From Lytechinus pictus (Eukaryota; Echinodermata; Echinoidea; Temnopleuroida; Toxopneustidae), in assembly GCF_037042905.1 (NCBI RefSeq), contig NC_087254.1, positions 16,291,103 through 16,355,102 on the forward strand: a DNA stretch of 64,000 nt, written 5' to 3'. Numbering within the stretch: position 1 is the first letter of the stretch; each line of letters starts with the position of its first letter. The notes under the pieces were generated by a model that saw nothing but the letters and a program-made list of their open reading frames with translations, had not been told where the DNA came from and made no database searches. Positions 32,780 to 46,267 of the stretch are shown here, in pieces. Made by a program: the position numbers and the translations under genes.

Positions 32780-32813
32780 GACGATTAAGATTCTTACGAA
32801 TACTGACAATCAA

Positions 32814-32835
32814 CTGAATGCGACGAGTATTTATA
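32814..32835 (-). promoter_or_regulatory. H2B: H2B core promoter: TATA box and cap site
   Basis: Minus strand TATAAATA at plus 32828-32835 and the histone-type cap motif CATTCAG at 32814-32820, giving a 5' UTR of about 39 nt. Confidence 0.85.
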
Positions 32836-32901
32836 TCAAACGCTGGGTCCGAAAGCACCGGGTGCGTATGTAAATTAGGACCGTGTGCGCTCTAGCGTTC
32901 G

Positions 32902-32969
32902 CCAATCAAGACCAGCGAGTGACCCAGAGCTGTGTAGTGCGCAAGCGCTGTTCAATTACGTATGCAAAT
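32902..32969. promoter_or_regulatory. H2B: H2B upstream elements: CCAAT and octamer
   Basis: CCAAT at 32902-32906 and a perfect octamer ATGCAAAT at 32962-32969, the Oct-factor site characteristic of H2B promoters. A degenerate octamer-like atgtaaat lies at 32869. Confidence 0.75.
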
Positions 32970-32989
32970 AGAGGTGGCGGGGATACCCA

Positions 32990-35100
32990 ACGGTTTTACC
33001 CTTTGTTCGGTTGTTGAGTGGTGTATAAAAAACATATAGCTCCATGATAAAAAAAGGTAGAGTGGTATATAATGTGTGAAATATTAAACGCTATGCATAT
33101 TCTTTTTAAATGCATTGAAGTTATTTCATTTATGAAATGTCAAACGAAATGATTTTATCAAGTCATATATCAAATTTATCGAAGCACACATGCAGGGTTC
33201 TGCAGTTATTGTGTATTTGTGATATCTTCTATTTCTTAAAACTTTTGTCGACATGACTGTTTTTTAAAACTTCATTTTTTATTTATGTATGGGCTTATGT
33301 TTTAAATTTAAGTATCACAACACAAGTTTCATGTTGTTTTTGTCTTTTTTACTTCTCGACGGTCTTGTCCACAATCATGTATCGGAAGGGCTACTATTAC
33401 CAATACTATAGGCCTATAATACATGTTCACTTTGAATAAATGTTTAATTGACTGAAGTCATATTGGAAAGATCGAGCTATATATTTTGAGAAATTTCATT
33501 TTCAATCATGTGATCAGATAAGAACATTTTAAATTCGTCTAGGTTTTGGAAGATTTCGTCAACTGGATTTGGAGGTACACCAAAGAAGACACTACTTGAA
33601 ACCCTGGGATTCTTGAAACCAAAATTCTTAATTAGATTCATAATGTTGTATGCTATAATGGCCTTATTACATTGGTCGATCAGCTAGATTTACCAACAAT
33701 TTTTGGCAGGACCAAAGAAACTAGAATTCATATATTTTGGCCAATAATTAAGTCTATAAACCTTGATCAAAACTAAAAAACAGTATCTTAATTGTATCAA
33801 GGTCATGAAATCGTCACTAATTTCATCATTATCAATATTTTTGGTAGTGATAAAAACTGGGTTGTATGTCAGACAAAAGTCCCGATCGAGAGATGGGTCA
33901 CATACTGCATGGCAAATTTCAGATTTTATACACGTAACATGCTCACTCGGGAGATTTTTTTTTATATAGCCCAAACATGTCAAAAATTAATGATTGATAT
34001 TTGGAGTCAAAATGGGCTATGCATATAGTTTACGTATAAGATTCATGGCCGCGTGCGTACAAAACATCGCCGAATCTATGAAGTAGGAGAATTTTGCACT
34101 CCTGTAGCGTTAAAATGGCGCCGAAGTGAAAATTTAGCTTTGAACAAAATTATCATGCTGTTTTTCGATTTTATTAAAAGGCAAATTTGCAGTTAATGGC
34201 AAAGGAATAAACTGGCCTTTATACATGTTATATGTTTTCACCAACCCCAGTTAGTATATTTGGCCCGATATTTGGTCGCATTTCATAAGTTGGGTATGCA
34301 AAAAGCCAAGTGTGGCGGATGAACAATTTTCCCCACGTTGCCTTGGATAAATTGTTACTACATCAGATCTTGACCAAATTTATTGAGTATAAGATCTTAT
34401 TTTGAAGCTAGAACTATAGGCTAAACATATTACTATTAATTAGATCAGTACAATATCAGAAACAAAAACTATATAGCACGTAAAGTTTGAAGTAACAGGG
34501 GTGGCGGAGCCGGTGGATGCGGTGAATGATGGAATGTTAATTAAATAACAACTTGATATAATAATTATGTAATATGTTTCTAGGCATTTTAAAATCAGGG
34601 AACAACTAAATGTTATATAAAATTGACAATTTTGAAAATATGAAGGAATGAAATACATGTGTATGTCAGCTCTGATCTGCAACCTAATCATTAGTAAACT
34701 GGAGATATTTGGTTGATTATCTAATTTGTAAACTTAATTTTTAGTACAAACGTTGTGTAATATCATTGCAACAAACATTTATACCAATGATGTAGTCATT
34801 TTTCCAAGCATATACATTGGGGCAAAAATGTTAAATTAAATATTGTTAATTAATTAGTGTACTTAATATGCATATAATAACAGATAATTATTTGATTTTT
34901 TTTGTTACAGATTTAATTATTAATGTTTCAAGATTAAAAGTGCAAAATATTATAGGGTGATCCAATGTTGCAGTAACTTTTGACACCATTTTATGTGCAG
35001 CAGGTCCAATTTGAGAAAAATCCATTTCAAAATTCATATTTACATCGACTTCTATGTAGTAATTAGCTGATTAGTCATTTTAAGGAAAAAATAAGGTATT
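32990..35100. other. Intergenic between H2B and H4, nothing recognised
   Basis: AT-rich spacer. No H2A or H1 coding sequence is present, and no histone stem-loop was seen. Confidence 0.5.
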
Positions 35101-35103
35101 TGA

Positions 35104-35707
35104 GACTTAAAGGACAAGTCCACCCCAACAAAAAGTTGATTTGAATAAAAAGAGAAAAATCCAACAAGCATAACACTGAAAATTTCATCAAAATCGGATG
35201 TAAAATAAGAAAGTTATGACATTTTAAAGTTTCGCTTAATTTCACAAAACAGTTATATGCACATCCTGGCTGGTATGCAAATGAGGAGACTATGACGTCA
35301 TCCACTCACTATTTCTTTTGTATTTTATTACACGAAATATGAAATATTCTAATTTTCTCCTCATTGTCAAGTGATACAACGATTAATTCCTCCCTGAACA
35401 GGTGAAATTAGCATTGTTTAATACTATATGGTTCAGTCAAGTTGGTCCTTATTGTCAAATCTATAACAAATTAAATATTGTATAATTCAAACAATAAAAA
35501 ACAAAAGAAAAAGTGAGTGATGGACATCATCGACTGACTCACCTATTTGTGCATATCACTGTTTTGTGAAAAATAAGTGAAACTTTAAAATGTCATAACT
35601 TTCTAATTTTACATCCGATTTTGATGAAATTTTCAGCACTATGCTAGTTTGATTTTTCTCTTTTTATTCAAGTCAGCATTTTCCTGGGGTGGACTTGACC
35701 TTTAAAA
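35104..35707. mobile_element. MITE, TIR aaaggacaagtccacccc (copy 2)
   Basis: Left aaaggacaagtccaccccaa; right ggggtggacttgacctttaa. The body is shared with 11977-12546 (caacaagcataacactga, atcaaaatcggatgtaaaat), so the two are clearly the same family. Confidence 0.92.
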
Positions 35708-35835
35708 CTTTGTCATTATTTACAGAATGGTAATACCTATAACATATCATTTTTTTGGACCAATTTTACCGTTCGCGAAATTGGACCACCTTATGACATG
35801 CGACCATTTGCATGAGAAGTGTAGGTTTTTGCATG

Positions 35836-35859
35836 GACCTATTGCGTAATAGGTCCATG
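35836..35859. repeat. Perfect short palindrome tggacctatt...aataggtcca
   Basis: 10-bp arms around gcgt. A similar ccatggacctag / taggtccatg palindrome occurs at 46658-46682. Function unknown. The rest of 35708-36340 shows nothing. Confidence 0.6.
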
Positions 35860-36342
35860 GTTTTTGTAATAGGTTTATCACCGTTTTTCTTCTTTCTCTC
35901 TGAAATTCAACTGGGAATCGTCGCGTGTGCCTGTAATCCAAGTCACGTCTGCGTCTTTCGGGCGTCAAGATTACAGGTCTGACAATGGACCTATGTATAT
36001 TGGCCGTGTGGGTCTATAACTATTGTTTTATTGCGCTTCACTGCTAAAATATTGGAACGGTAACCGTTTTTGTTCTTGGGAATTAAGAATTTTTTTTAAA
36101 CATCCAATCTCATTGGAATTCTAGTGAGCGACTACAGGGAAGTTTACTTTAGGATTAAAAAAAAATACCCTACGGATATGATCTAAACTATAGACTATAG
36201 TAAAGTCTGATTAAAGACAATATTGCCTTATTGGAACCAAATGGAAGCCTTAGCTGTGGTGTGTTCATTAATTTAATTTCTTCCCAACCCTCTCACTAGG
36301 GCCCGTACATAATTATAACACATAAAGAGACATTCAAATTGT

Positions 36343-36352
36343 TTCTTTCTTG
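36343..36352 (-). promoter_or_regulatory. H4: Histone downstream element of H4
   Basis: Minus strand caagaaagaa, 10-11 nt after the stem-loop, the predicted U7 snRNA pairing site. Confidence 0.9.
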
Positions 36353-36362
36353 AATATTTGGT

Positions 36363-36378
36363 GGCTCTGAAAAGAGCC
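36363..36378 (-). terminator. H4: Histone mRNA 3' stem-loop of H4
   Basis: Minus strand ggcTCTTTTCagagcc-type stem-loop (6-bp stem, TTTC loop), 33 nt after the stop codon. Confidence 0.97.
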
Positions 36379-36411
36379 GGTTTTGTTGATGGGTTTGAAG
36401 AGATGAACTTC

Positions 36412-36735
<324 letters not shown>

Positions 36736-36750
36736 TTAGTATCGACGAGT

Positions 36751-36800
36751 CGAATTGACGTGGTAGGATTTCGACCAGTATATATACCCCTATTCCGGAC
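36751..36800 (-). promoter_or_regulatory. H4: H4 core promoter: TATA box
   Basis: TATATATA at 36779-36786, with a cap-like caattcg (minus) at about 36752-36758 and a gtccgg motif (minus) at 36795-36800 in the place where H4 promoters carry a GGTCCG-type site. Confidence 0.75.
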
Positions 36801-36939
36801 GTCGAAGGAATAGTAATGCTCTCTGGATCAATGAGCTCTCTCTGTTCATCAAACGTAGAGGGCGATATTTTAAAACATGTTATTTGCATCCGTGTATCAA
36901 CGGTATCTTGAAGTAGCAATGTAGTACTAAAATACATGA

Positions 36940-38187
<1,248 letters not shown>

Positions 38188-38216
38188 GTCGTTTAACCTT
38201 GTTTGAACGCAAAACC

Positions 38217-38232
38217 GGCTCTTTTCAGAGCC
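38217..38232 (+). terminator. H3: Histone mRNA 3' stem-loop of H3
   Basis: ggctcttttcagagcc: 6-bp stem, TTTC loop, 29 nt after the stop. Confidence 0.98.
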
Positions 38233-38242
38233 ACTAATTTTA

Positions 38243-38252
38243 CAAGAAAGAC
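38243..38252 (+). promoter_or_regulatory. H3: Histone downstream element of H3
   Basis: caagaaagac, 10 nt after the stem-loop; predicted U7 snRNA pairing site. Confidence 0.9.
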
Positions 38253-38259
38253 ACAATCT

Positions 38260-39180
38260 GATTTTTATTAAGACTAGTGTTCATGAATAACTTTTTAATA
38301 AAAATTAATTCTTGAAATGATGGGCATCATAATAAATGTCAATCAGTGAGTAAGAAAGGGGTGAAATTTATTTTTTTAAATATCAGTAGGTCCCTATCAC
38401 ATTTCGTGATTTTGACAAATGGAATTTTGTAATAAAATTATAAAAAGTTTGATTTTGCTTTCTCACACGAAGTAAATTTCACGCGATACGCAATATATCA
38501 GTCTAGGCTATAGCCCCCTCAGAGTCAAAATCAATAATTTTGGCTCATCGCCAATTAGGCAATGGCACGGTGAGTGATCATGATATCCCGGGCTGATATC
38601 TAGGTTGGTTAAAAAAAGAGGCAGAGAAAGGGTAAGAGAAATTTGCATACTTTTCTCATCGCTCGCATTTTTTTGACGTCACGCGAAAGTTTCAATTTTC
38701 TACAACGTCCAGTCCAAATCTGTATAAAAAGAAGGGGACGGTAGCAGGTTGTATACCATTCCCCCATGTTTTAATAACAGAACGCATTCATGAAACCATT
38801 AGGTGACAGTCCGTGATGAAACTATAGCATGTGGGATCAGAGGCTGCGGGGGGGAGCGTGATACATCGAGAAGAGAAAAAATTGTTTTAAAAAATATTTT
38901 AATTTCTTCTCTTTCAAATCAATAAGTTTACAAACACAATTCATAAATATATCAAGATTTTGTACATGCATACGACATAAAGAAATATATCAATGAGATT
39001 ACAAATTTTCAGAATATTACACATGAAATTAACTGCCCAATTTCTCTTCCATAATTATATGAAAACAACTATTTTCAAGTGCGCCCCCTTGTTCTGCTGC
39101 CTATGCACAAATGAAACGGCGCTATATTCCCTGATCTGAATACTCAGTGGCTATAAAAATAGCATACTCGGGGCCGGGGT
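38260..39180. other. Intergenic downstream of H3, nothing recognised
   Basis: AT-rich, no coding-looking ORF or paired repeat ends. Confidence 0.4.
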
Positions 39181-39188
39181 GAAACGAT

Positions 39189-39650
39189 ATTTTTTTTTTT
39201 TTTTTTTTTATTTATTGAATATTTTTATTCTTCCAGCGACATCAACATTCGCAAAAAACAAATAAACAGTGAAATGAACATGAAATTAAAAAATGACCAC
39301 TTCATTTACATGCATATCACACAGAACAAAGAATTGATAAATGTCCATATATACAGCCATATAGACCCCCGAGATAAGATTTATAAACCACTTCAATGAA
39401 TATAACTTCTCTGGCACATTCCTACTTCTCTTTAAATGAAAGAATGATTAAGAAAATAAATGTGAAAAAGGGGGAAAGACAGCCATAGGCGGCGGAAATT
39501 TTAGGTGGGGGACGGTCCCCCCTAAATGTTTTGTTGATAACCTTTTTTTTTTTTTTTTTTTTTTTTTGCTTGCGTCCCCCCTAAAATTGTTGGTTGATAA
39601 CCTTTTTTTTTTTTTGCTCGTCAAATTTTATTGTGGTCCCCCCTAAAATT
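39189..39650 (+). repeat. Poly(T) tracts and duplicated cccccctaaa block
   Basis: T-runs at about 39190-39210, 39543-39567 and 39603-39615. The last two each follow tgttgataaccttttttttt after cccccctaaa, so a block of about 60 bp is tandemly duplicated. Confidence 0.75.
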
Positions 39651-39779
39651 TTTGGCTTCTGCCGCCAATGCAACATCCCAACACAAAACGAAAATTAATT
39701 CAAATCCTTCTCCTTCGATCAGCCCCTCCCACACATATTTTAGCCGCCTCCTCTCACTAAAATACCTACCAGCTCATTC

Positions 39780-40009
39780 CCCCATTCCCATAGAACGGGT
39801 CCTTCTCAGGTATGAAAGAGGCACAGAACACGTTCTTGAGGGACACTTTTGGGGGGTAAAAAAGGTACTGATTCGAGAAAAGGGCACCTACAAGAAGGCA
39901 AGGGGACACTTGCTCACATATAACATGGGTCCTACTCAGGTGAAAGGGGCACAGAACACGTTCGAGATGGGGCATTTTTTGTAAAAACTGGCACTTATAT
40001 AATTATGGT
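39780..40009 (+). repeat. Degenerate tandem array, left part
   Basis: Repeats of gggtccttctcaggt / gggtcctactcaggtgaaag, ggcacagaacacgttc, ggcattttttgtaaaaa and gggcacctacaagaa. The array continues after the hAT-like insertion at 41545-41830. Confidence 0.8.
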
Positions 40010-40625
40010 CAGTGGCGTATCTAGGACAAACAGCGCCCGGGACAAGTAGCTAATATCGCGCCCTTTTCAAAGTATATAATATATAAACACACGACCAGAC
40101 AAAATAAAACATATAATACCAATGAGAGTGCAAATATGTTTTCAATATCAAGACGTTAAGACAGAATGTTCTATTTTTTGTCATCATAAAGTTCGTATCT
40201 GACTTAACAATGAATGCGAGCTCGAAGCGCGAGCTGAAAATTATTGATATCATACAAGAAAAAGGAACATATAAAAAGTCCCTTTTTAGAAATTCTCATT
40301 AAATAAATTCACATAATACGAGGGCGAAGCGCGGGCCTCTTTTTTCAGTATTAGGATCTAAAGACTGAATATTCCAAGCACCTTTTGCAATCGTTAAAAA
40401 TGATGCATATCTAAACAATTAATGCGAGCGCAAAGCGTGAGCAGAAAATTATTTATATTTAGACCTGAAATCGGGAATTCAAGGGAGAAGTAATCCCACG
40501 ATGCGTATATAAGGGGTGAGCTGAAATTTTTGATGTACTAACATGAAACGGGAAAATTTTAAGGACTATTTGTATGAATTCATGAAAAGTAAACGTATCT
40601 CATCGGCGTAATGCGAGCGCGAAGC

Positions 40626-40629
<4 letters not shown>

Positions 40630-40662
<33 letters not shown>
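40630..40662 (+). repeat. (TA)n microsatellite
   Basis: About 16 TA units inside the hAT-like element. Confidence 0.9.
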
Positions 40663-40665
<3 letters not shown>

Positions 40666-40808
40666 TATGTGTGAAGTTATACATGTACTACAGCTTTGGC
40701 AACTCTTTTATATTTAAATATTGTGTGAAAGAAATGGATATATACATATATATATAATTATATACACACGATGAAATAACGAAGTATGTCCCCCGTCACG
40801 GAAAGAAA

Positions 40809-41063
<255 letters not shown>

Positions 41064-41544
41064 TCACCTAAAAAGGGTAATTTTAATGATTTTGTAAATA
41101 TTAATGAAGAGGGTTTGTATCTCCCTTATCAAATCAGCGCTTGATGAAAGACTTTAACAATTAAACCAGAAAATTTTCAGAACTGTTTTTAAAAATTGAT
41201 GAAGAGCATGCAAACCCGCAGCAAGAGATGAAAAGTTATGATATTTGCGTTTGAAAAAGAAATAGGTAAGGACTGTTTGGCTGGAATTCTTGAAGAGTAT
41301 AAGTTTATCACTTAAAAGTTGGCACGAATATATCCCTGGGTAAAGACATGCAAGATTAATTTTCAAATTGAGTTGGAAACTGCATTACCGTGGAAATAGA
41401 ACAGGACATATGGTTATCCTTCAATGATCATTCCTTTGCAGTTTTTTCTTCATTCCCCTTTCTTTATTTGCACCCCCTGAAATTGGCGCCCGGCCGGGGT
41501 ACGTGACCCCCCTGCCCCTCCCTAGATACACCACTGCTTATGGT

Positions 41545-41830
41545 GAAAAGGGTACTTATAACAGGTACGCGTGAGGGGCACTTTTCTTGGGTAAAAATGG
41601 GTACTGATTCGAAAAAGGGCACTTACAAGAATTAAGGCAAGGGGGCGCATATTATGCTCACAAATAAAACGGGTCCTTCTCAGGTAGGACACAGGACATA
41701 TTTGAAATTAAGGGGTCATTTTTGGGGTAAAAATTGGAAATGCACTTAACGGGTTCTACTCAGGTGAAAGGGGCACGTACAGTATACACTATCATGAGGG
41801 GGCATTTTTTCTTATGTAAAAAGGGCAACT
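41545..41830 (+). repeat. Degenerate tandem array, right part
   Basis: Continues the motif set of 39780-40009: gggcacttttcttgggtaaa, gggtccttctcaggtaggac, ttctactcaggtgaaaggggc. Confidence 0.8.
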
Positions 41831-41999
41831 TTTCAGTACTTCATAAAGTGGGGGCACTGTACCCCCCCCCCGATCGCCGCCCCTGATTTGGCTCATTCTA
41901 CCTTTATTTCCCGCTTTTGTTTGCCATTTCGTCATCTTCATTTTTTCCCCTTCATTATCATGCTAATGTACTATTTCGGAATTAATTTGTTCTTTTTTT

Positions 42000-42260
42000 T
42001 CACATATGCTCTTCTTTCGTTCCTTTTCCCGCTTATTCCTTCCGTTTTCCATTTTTTACGTTTTTTCTTAACTTTTAATTCCCTATAGCTTTCCCTTTTC
42101 CTCACCTTACCCCTTCCTTGGACTTCCTTCCCCTTTTCCTTTCTTTCTCCTTCCCTTTTCTCCTTTTCCCGTTTTTTCTTCTCGGTGAAATTTAGTATCC
42201 GCCAGGGGGGGGGGGCATGCTGCATTTGCCCCCCCCCCCCCGTATATAGGCCTACGCCAC
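42000..42260. repeat. Pyrimidine-rich region and G/C homopolymer hairpin
   Basis: CT-rich to about 42180, then a run of about 12 G (42205-42216) and a run of about 13 C (42228-42240) that could pair, ending tacgccactgc, which resembles an hAT terminus. Confidence 0.6.
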
Positions 42261-42261
42261 T

Positions 42262-43085
42262 GCTGATGGATTTATAAGTACATGTATAGGCCATATGTTG
42301 AGAATTAATTTATTGATTGAAAAATTTGTTTGAAGTGTTCAAATTTGTTTCTTATTAATGAAAATGACAAATGTTTAACATTTTAATATTAAAATGTCTT
42401 TAAAGTATACATCCAAAGAATCAAAAGTATTTTATAATGACTTTATGTGGTCATCATTGTAAAGGGGAAGTATTACTAATCAGATATATAACTTCACTTT
42501 TCAAAATAGTGATCAGAGATTGCAGAAATCAGCTCTCAAAAATGATTTATTTTCATGCCATATTTCTGCCTTCCACCGGTCCTCTTGCGAGCTCCAGCTG
42601 AGTGACGTCACACAATGAGCAGTGAGCAGCTGAGCTGACAGCAGCCCATTGGAGACGATCTTTCCAATCAGCGTTTTTTGCTCTTAGAATTGTTTATTCC
42701 TCTTAAGATTGGTCTTGTTATATAGATAAAAGTTTGAATTTACTGAACAGTGAAAAAAAGTGCACATTTAACGTATTTTGGTGACCGATATTTAGCTTAG
42801 AATTTTTTTTTTTCCAAGAAATATAGGTGAATAAACAAAGCATATTTTCACGTAGAAATCACACTTGCGTCACATTGATGTTATAGTCAATATAAAGCAT
42901 AGACATTCTTCTTTATGACTGAACAAAAATTATGAAATTTCATTAAGTAGCAAAGTCAGGAATCACAAAAAAAACACGGCAATATCCATCGCGAAATGAC
43001 TGAAATTGCAGTTGAATTGCCGAAGCATTATTAGGAAACGGCGGCGAGCGGACTTTCTTTCATATATCTTAAAAATGCCTTCCTG
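42262..43085. other. Intergenic, nothing firm
   Basis: AT-rich with a GC-richer patch around 42580-42660 containing tgacgtca (42602-42609). No ORF of interest. Confidence 0.4.
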
Positions 43086-43087
43086 TT

Positions 43088-43165
43088 AGGGCGATGGTCT
43101 GTGGCCAAATGCGTTGGCCATTGTTTTGTCATGTGCGAGGACCCTGGTTCGAAACTCGGATTTTT
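43088..43165 (+). mobile_element. tRNA-like segment (possible SINE head)
   Basis: tggccaaatgcgttggcc resembles a box A region, and ccctggttcgaaactcgg matches box B. No SINE body follows; a long T/pyrimidine stretch does. Weak. Confidence 0.4.
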
Positions 43166-43349
43166 TTTTCTGGGTATTTTTTTTTTATTCCTTCCCCGTC
43201 CCTACCCATCTTTTTTTTCTCTTTTTATTTTCTTGTGAAATTCTATTCAGACCTGTATTTATCAAATCTTGCTTCTTAATTGCTGCTTTTGATTTTCAAG
43301 TTCTTGATTAGATTATTTCTACTCTTATTTGGGATGGGAGGGGTAGAGT

Positions 43350-43686
43350 TAAAAGTCAAGTCCACATCAACTAAAAATTATTTGAATAGAGTGATTTCCC
43401 TTGTTGTTTTTACTCAAAACAGTCATATACACAAAACAATGATATGCAAATTAGAGTTGTCACTCACATCACATTCGTTTCTATATTTTTTGTGGCATTT
43501 TGTTTTTTATTCTTTGCAGATTTGACGATAGGAAACTCTTCATCTGATCACAATAGGTTATATTTACGGAACTGTTAAAATAGTAATTATATAAATTTGA
43601 ATCAAAGTTTTTATGAAATTTCCTGCAATATCTTGTTATTTTTCTTTAAATTCAAATGAATTTTTGATTGCGTGGACTTCTCCTTT
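43350..43686. mobile_element. Degenerate MITE of the aaggtcaagtccacccc family
   Basis: Left aaaagtcaagtccacatcaa; right gcgtggacttctccttta. Shorter and more diverged than 11977 and 35104. Confidence 0.65.
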
Positions 43687-44649
43687 ACTCTTAATGTAGG
43701 GAATGCATAGCAAAATTTATCCAGAAACAAAATTGTCTTAGAATATGCAAATCAGTAATTGGACACATGTTCACTTTTCTTTCATCCAGGCCACTTCCTC
43801 ACATCCACCAGGCTTTCAGTCTGATGATGAACCATCACACAACATTCACAGTGCTTCACAATAAATATTTCACTTCTGTTCATACATGCAATAAATATTG
43901 TGGAAAACAAATAAAAGGCGTACCCATATTCAAATACCGTTTAAAAGGACAAATATATTATACCTTTCGAGAAAAATCAGCACGTTAAATATCTGATAAC
44001 AAAACATAATTATGGGGCACTGCAAGAAACTTATGTTCAATTGCAAATCAAGCGTAAGTCTTAAATTCAAATTTAAGCGTAATAAGGTCGAGTTGCAATC
44101 GCAATTCAACTACATGTTTAATCAAAGGACTTTCCCTTGATTTGGGACGTGTGATTGAGTATAACATTTCTCGCAAAATGCCCTAGTAACATTAAAATTG
44201 TTCTTTCGTTTTAAATTGTGTGTTATTATTTTTGACAAGCTGTATTCCTGTCCGAGTAAAATTTCTTAGTTCTCTCCAAAACTGTGCTCAAAATTGTTTC
44301 CAAGATTGATAAAGAAATTTTTTCTTTTGTATCATTATCATTCCACAACTTGCAAACCGTAGGTCCTGGAAAGAGTGAAGAAAAAAATGGCTATATCCAA
44401 ATCATAGTAAAAGGACATGATGGAATCTCCCAGATTGAGGTAGCAAGCAGAGACCAGAAGTCACCAGAGTTAGCAATTGTGCAGATCTGTGTGTAGAAGA
44501 GAGAAAAAAAGAAATAGTTTAAATAATCAAATCAAAGTATGAATTTAATTATCGTGATGATTGATGACGTGCGGTGGCATGTAATTCCCGGTCAACAACA
44601 AATGATAGTAGGTTTAGACACCTGAAAAGTTCCACTCAGAACACTGGAG

Positions 44650-44812
44650 CTCTACCTCAAGTGATGTTTGTGTAGGCCCCACTCCACTTCACTACCGCTA
44701 CACTACCGTACATGTACGCCACACCTACCCGGGTAAGTGTGTAGCGTAGTGTAGGCTGTAGCAGTACTCCAGTAGTGAAGTGGAGACTACACGAACATCA
44801 CTTGAGGTACGG
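44650..44812. mobile_element. Fold-back element, arms about 60 bp
   Basis: Left acctcaagtgatgtttgtgt, aggccccactccacttcact; right inverse agtgaagtggagactacacg, aacatcacttgaggt. The interior gives a second nested hairpin (cactaccgctacactac / gtagcgtagtgtagg). Confidence 0.88.
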
Positions 44813-44929
44813 TGCTCTCTGAGTCTCTGTGTCATTACAAAGATTGCATTTATCTTCATTGTTGAAGGCATTACGCATACATATATGCAGCAACACTCTA
44901 ATCAGAAAGAAACACCAGACTCTAATTTT

Positions 44930-45548
44930 GGCCCACCCAAGGGTTCATTACATGCCGCCGCGCACAGAAAATTCAAGCAATAGAAGTCGTGGACCCAAGA
45001 AGTGAGATCCCAGCACGCGCGACCCACTAGTTAGAAATCCACTGCCAAACGCGGTTCGTGGTTAGTATACTAATACTAACCTCGCAATACGTACTAGTAG
45101 TATACTAATACTAACCTCGCAATACGTGTGAGTGATTTTGGCCAGGAATCAGGGTAATCACTGCTGAAAATTTGTCTGGCTTCATGACATCGGCATCATG
45201 GTGATATAATTCTGTGTATAATAAAAACTTAAACATTCCTCTGAAACAGCAGATTTTCAGCCATGGTCCATACCACTCAGTGATCCTAAATAATTTAATT
45301 GCCTGCCTGAGTCCTGACCAGTTTTAGAAATCTGAAGAAAAAATCTGCTGGAATTGTGCCACTCACACGTATTAAGTATACTAACCCCGCACCACGAACC
45401 GCGTTTGGCAGTGGATTTCTAACTAGTGGGTCGCGCGTGCTTAGCCTGGAGGCGTCTGGGATCTCACTTCTTGGGTCCACAACACACGACTTCTATGGCT
45501 TGATTTTTCTGTGCGTGGCGGCATGTAATGAACCCTTGCCTTGGGTGG
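44930..45548. mobile_element. Large fold-back element with arms of about 130-170 bp
   Basis: The left arm (44935-45063: ccacccaagggttcattaca, tgccgccgcgcacagaaaat, ggtgggt-type cgcgacccactagttagaaa, tccactgccaaacgcggttc) is inverted at 45372-45545. The right arm is about 20 bp longer around gcctggaggcgtctggg. Inside the left side the block agtatactaatactaacctc, gcaatacgt is directly duplicated (45065-45126). Confidence 0.88.
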
Positions 45549-45700
45549 AATTGTACAAAAACATTATTTCTAAAATAAAAACTTTTTAATTTTAATAGTA
45601 GTTATGCCAAAATGCATGATTCTAAACTTATATCAGATCTGTATCTGTCATCTGACCTGAATGCATCGTCAGAACAAGTACAGTTTCCAAACATGCTTAC

Positions 45701-45847
45701 CTTGACTTTTGACTGGATCAAACAGCGTAGCCTGCAACATGCATCGGGAGCAAGTGAATGGGACCGTGCAGCTTGGAGTTTTTCAATAGTTAGTAGAGCA
45801 ACACAACGAAGACTGTCGAGTGGACAAAATCGATCTTTCCAGTTCAC
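45701..45847 (-). CDS. Candidate first exon, 49 codons, unknown
   Basis: On the minus strand ATG at 45847 opens MNWKDRFCPLDSLRCVALLT, IEKLQAARSHSLAPDACCRL, RCLIQSKVK and meets a good donor (aag|gtaagc) at 45700 in phase 0. It faces a perfect CRE at 46034 and a divergent ORF at 46268. No family is recognised and no downstream exon was identified. The plus strand is also open here, so this is tentative. Confidence 0.25.
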
Positions 45848-46033
45848 AATTCAATAAAAAACGGGCAAAATAACACAGTTCTGGTTCCCTTATAGTCTGA
45901 AGTTGTCGAAAACAGAATTCGGATGTCACATTACATGAAGAAAACGGTAAATTCGGAAGATATTGAAGAGGTCAGTAAGGTGATTCAGTGTATTATGCAC
46001 AGAGGGCTAGGGATGATGAGCTCGATTATTGTG

Positions 46034-46041
46034 TGACGTCA
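46034..46041. promoter_or_regulatory. Perfect CRE (TGACGTCA)
   Basis: tgacgtca, the consensus CREB/ATF palindrome, between two divergent candidate coding segments (45847 on minus, 46268 on plus). Confidence 0.5.
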
Positions 46042-46267
46042 TTATTCTCGACTGTTTTCACTGCGTGAACTGTCGGTCTGGGGGGCGGCTGGGGGGCTTA
46101 GAATGGTCTCTAATAATTTCATTTCTTGCATTTCCACGACATCGATAAGACTTTTTAGTGACATATTTGTGTATAAAAAGACAAGACCTTTCCATTCATA
46201 TATAATTTGTCTATAATCATCACTTTCGTGAATTTTCTTTGTGTGTATACTTTAACCTGTGTACATA

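Noticed and set aside
44284-44496. 70-codon plus-strand frame ending IVQICV as a coding exon
   Set aside because: An acceptor-like cag precedes part of it, but there is no family match or paired exon; left unannotated.
45612-45857. 81-codon plus-strand frame
   Set aside because: Overlaps the opposite candidate exon, with no splice or homology support; at most one strand can be coding and neither is proven.
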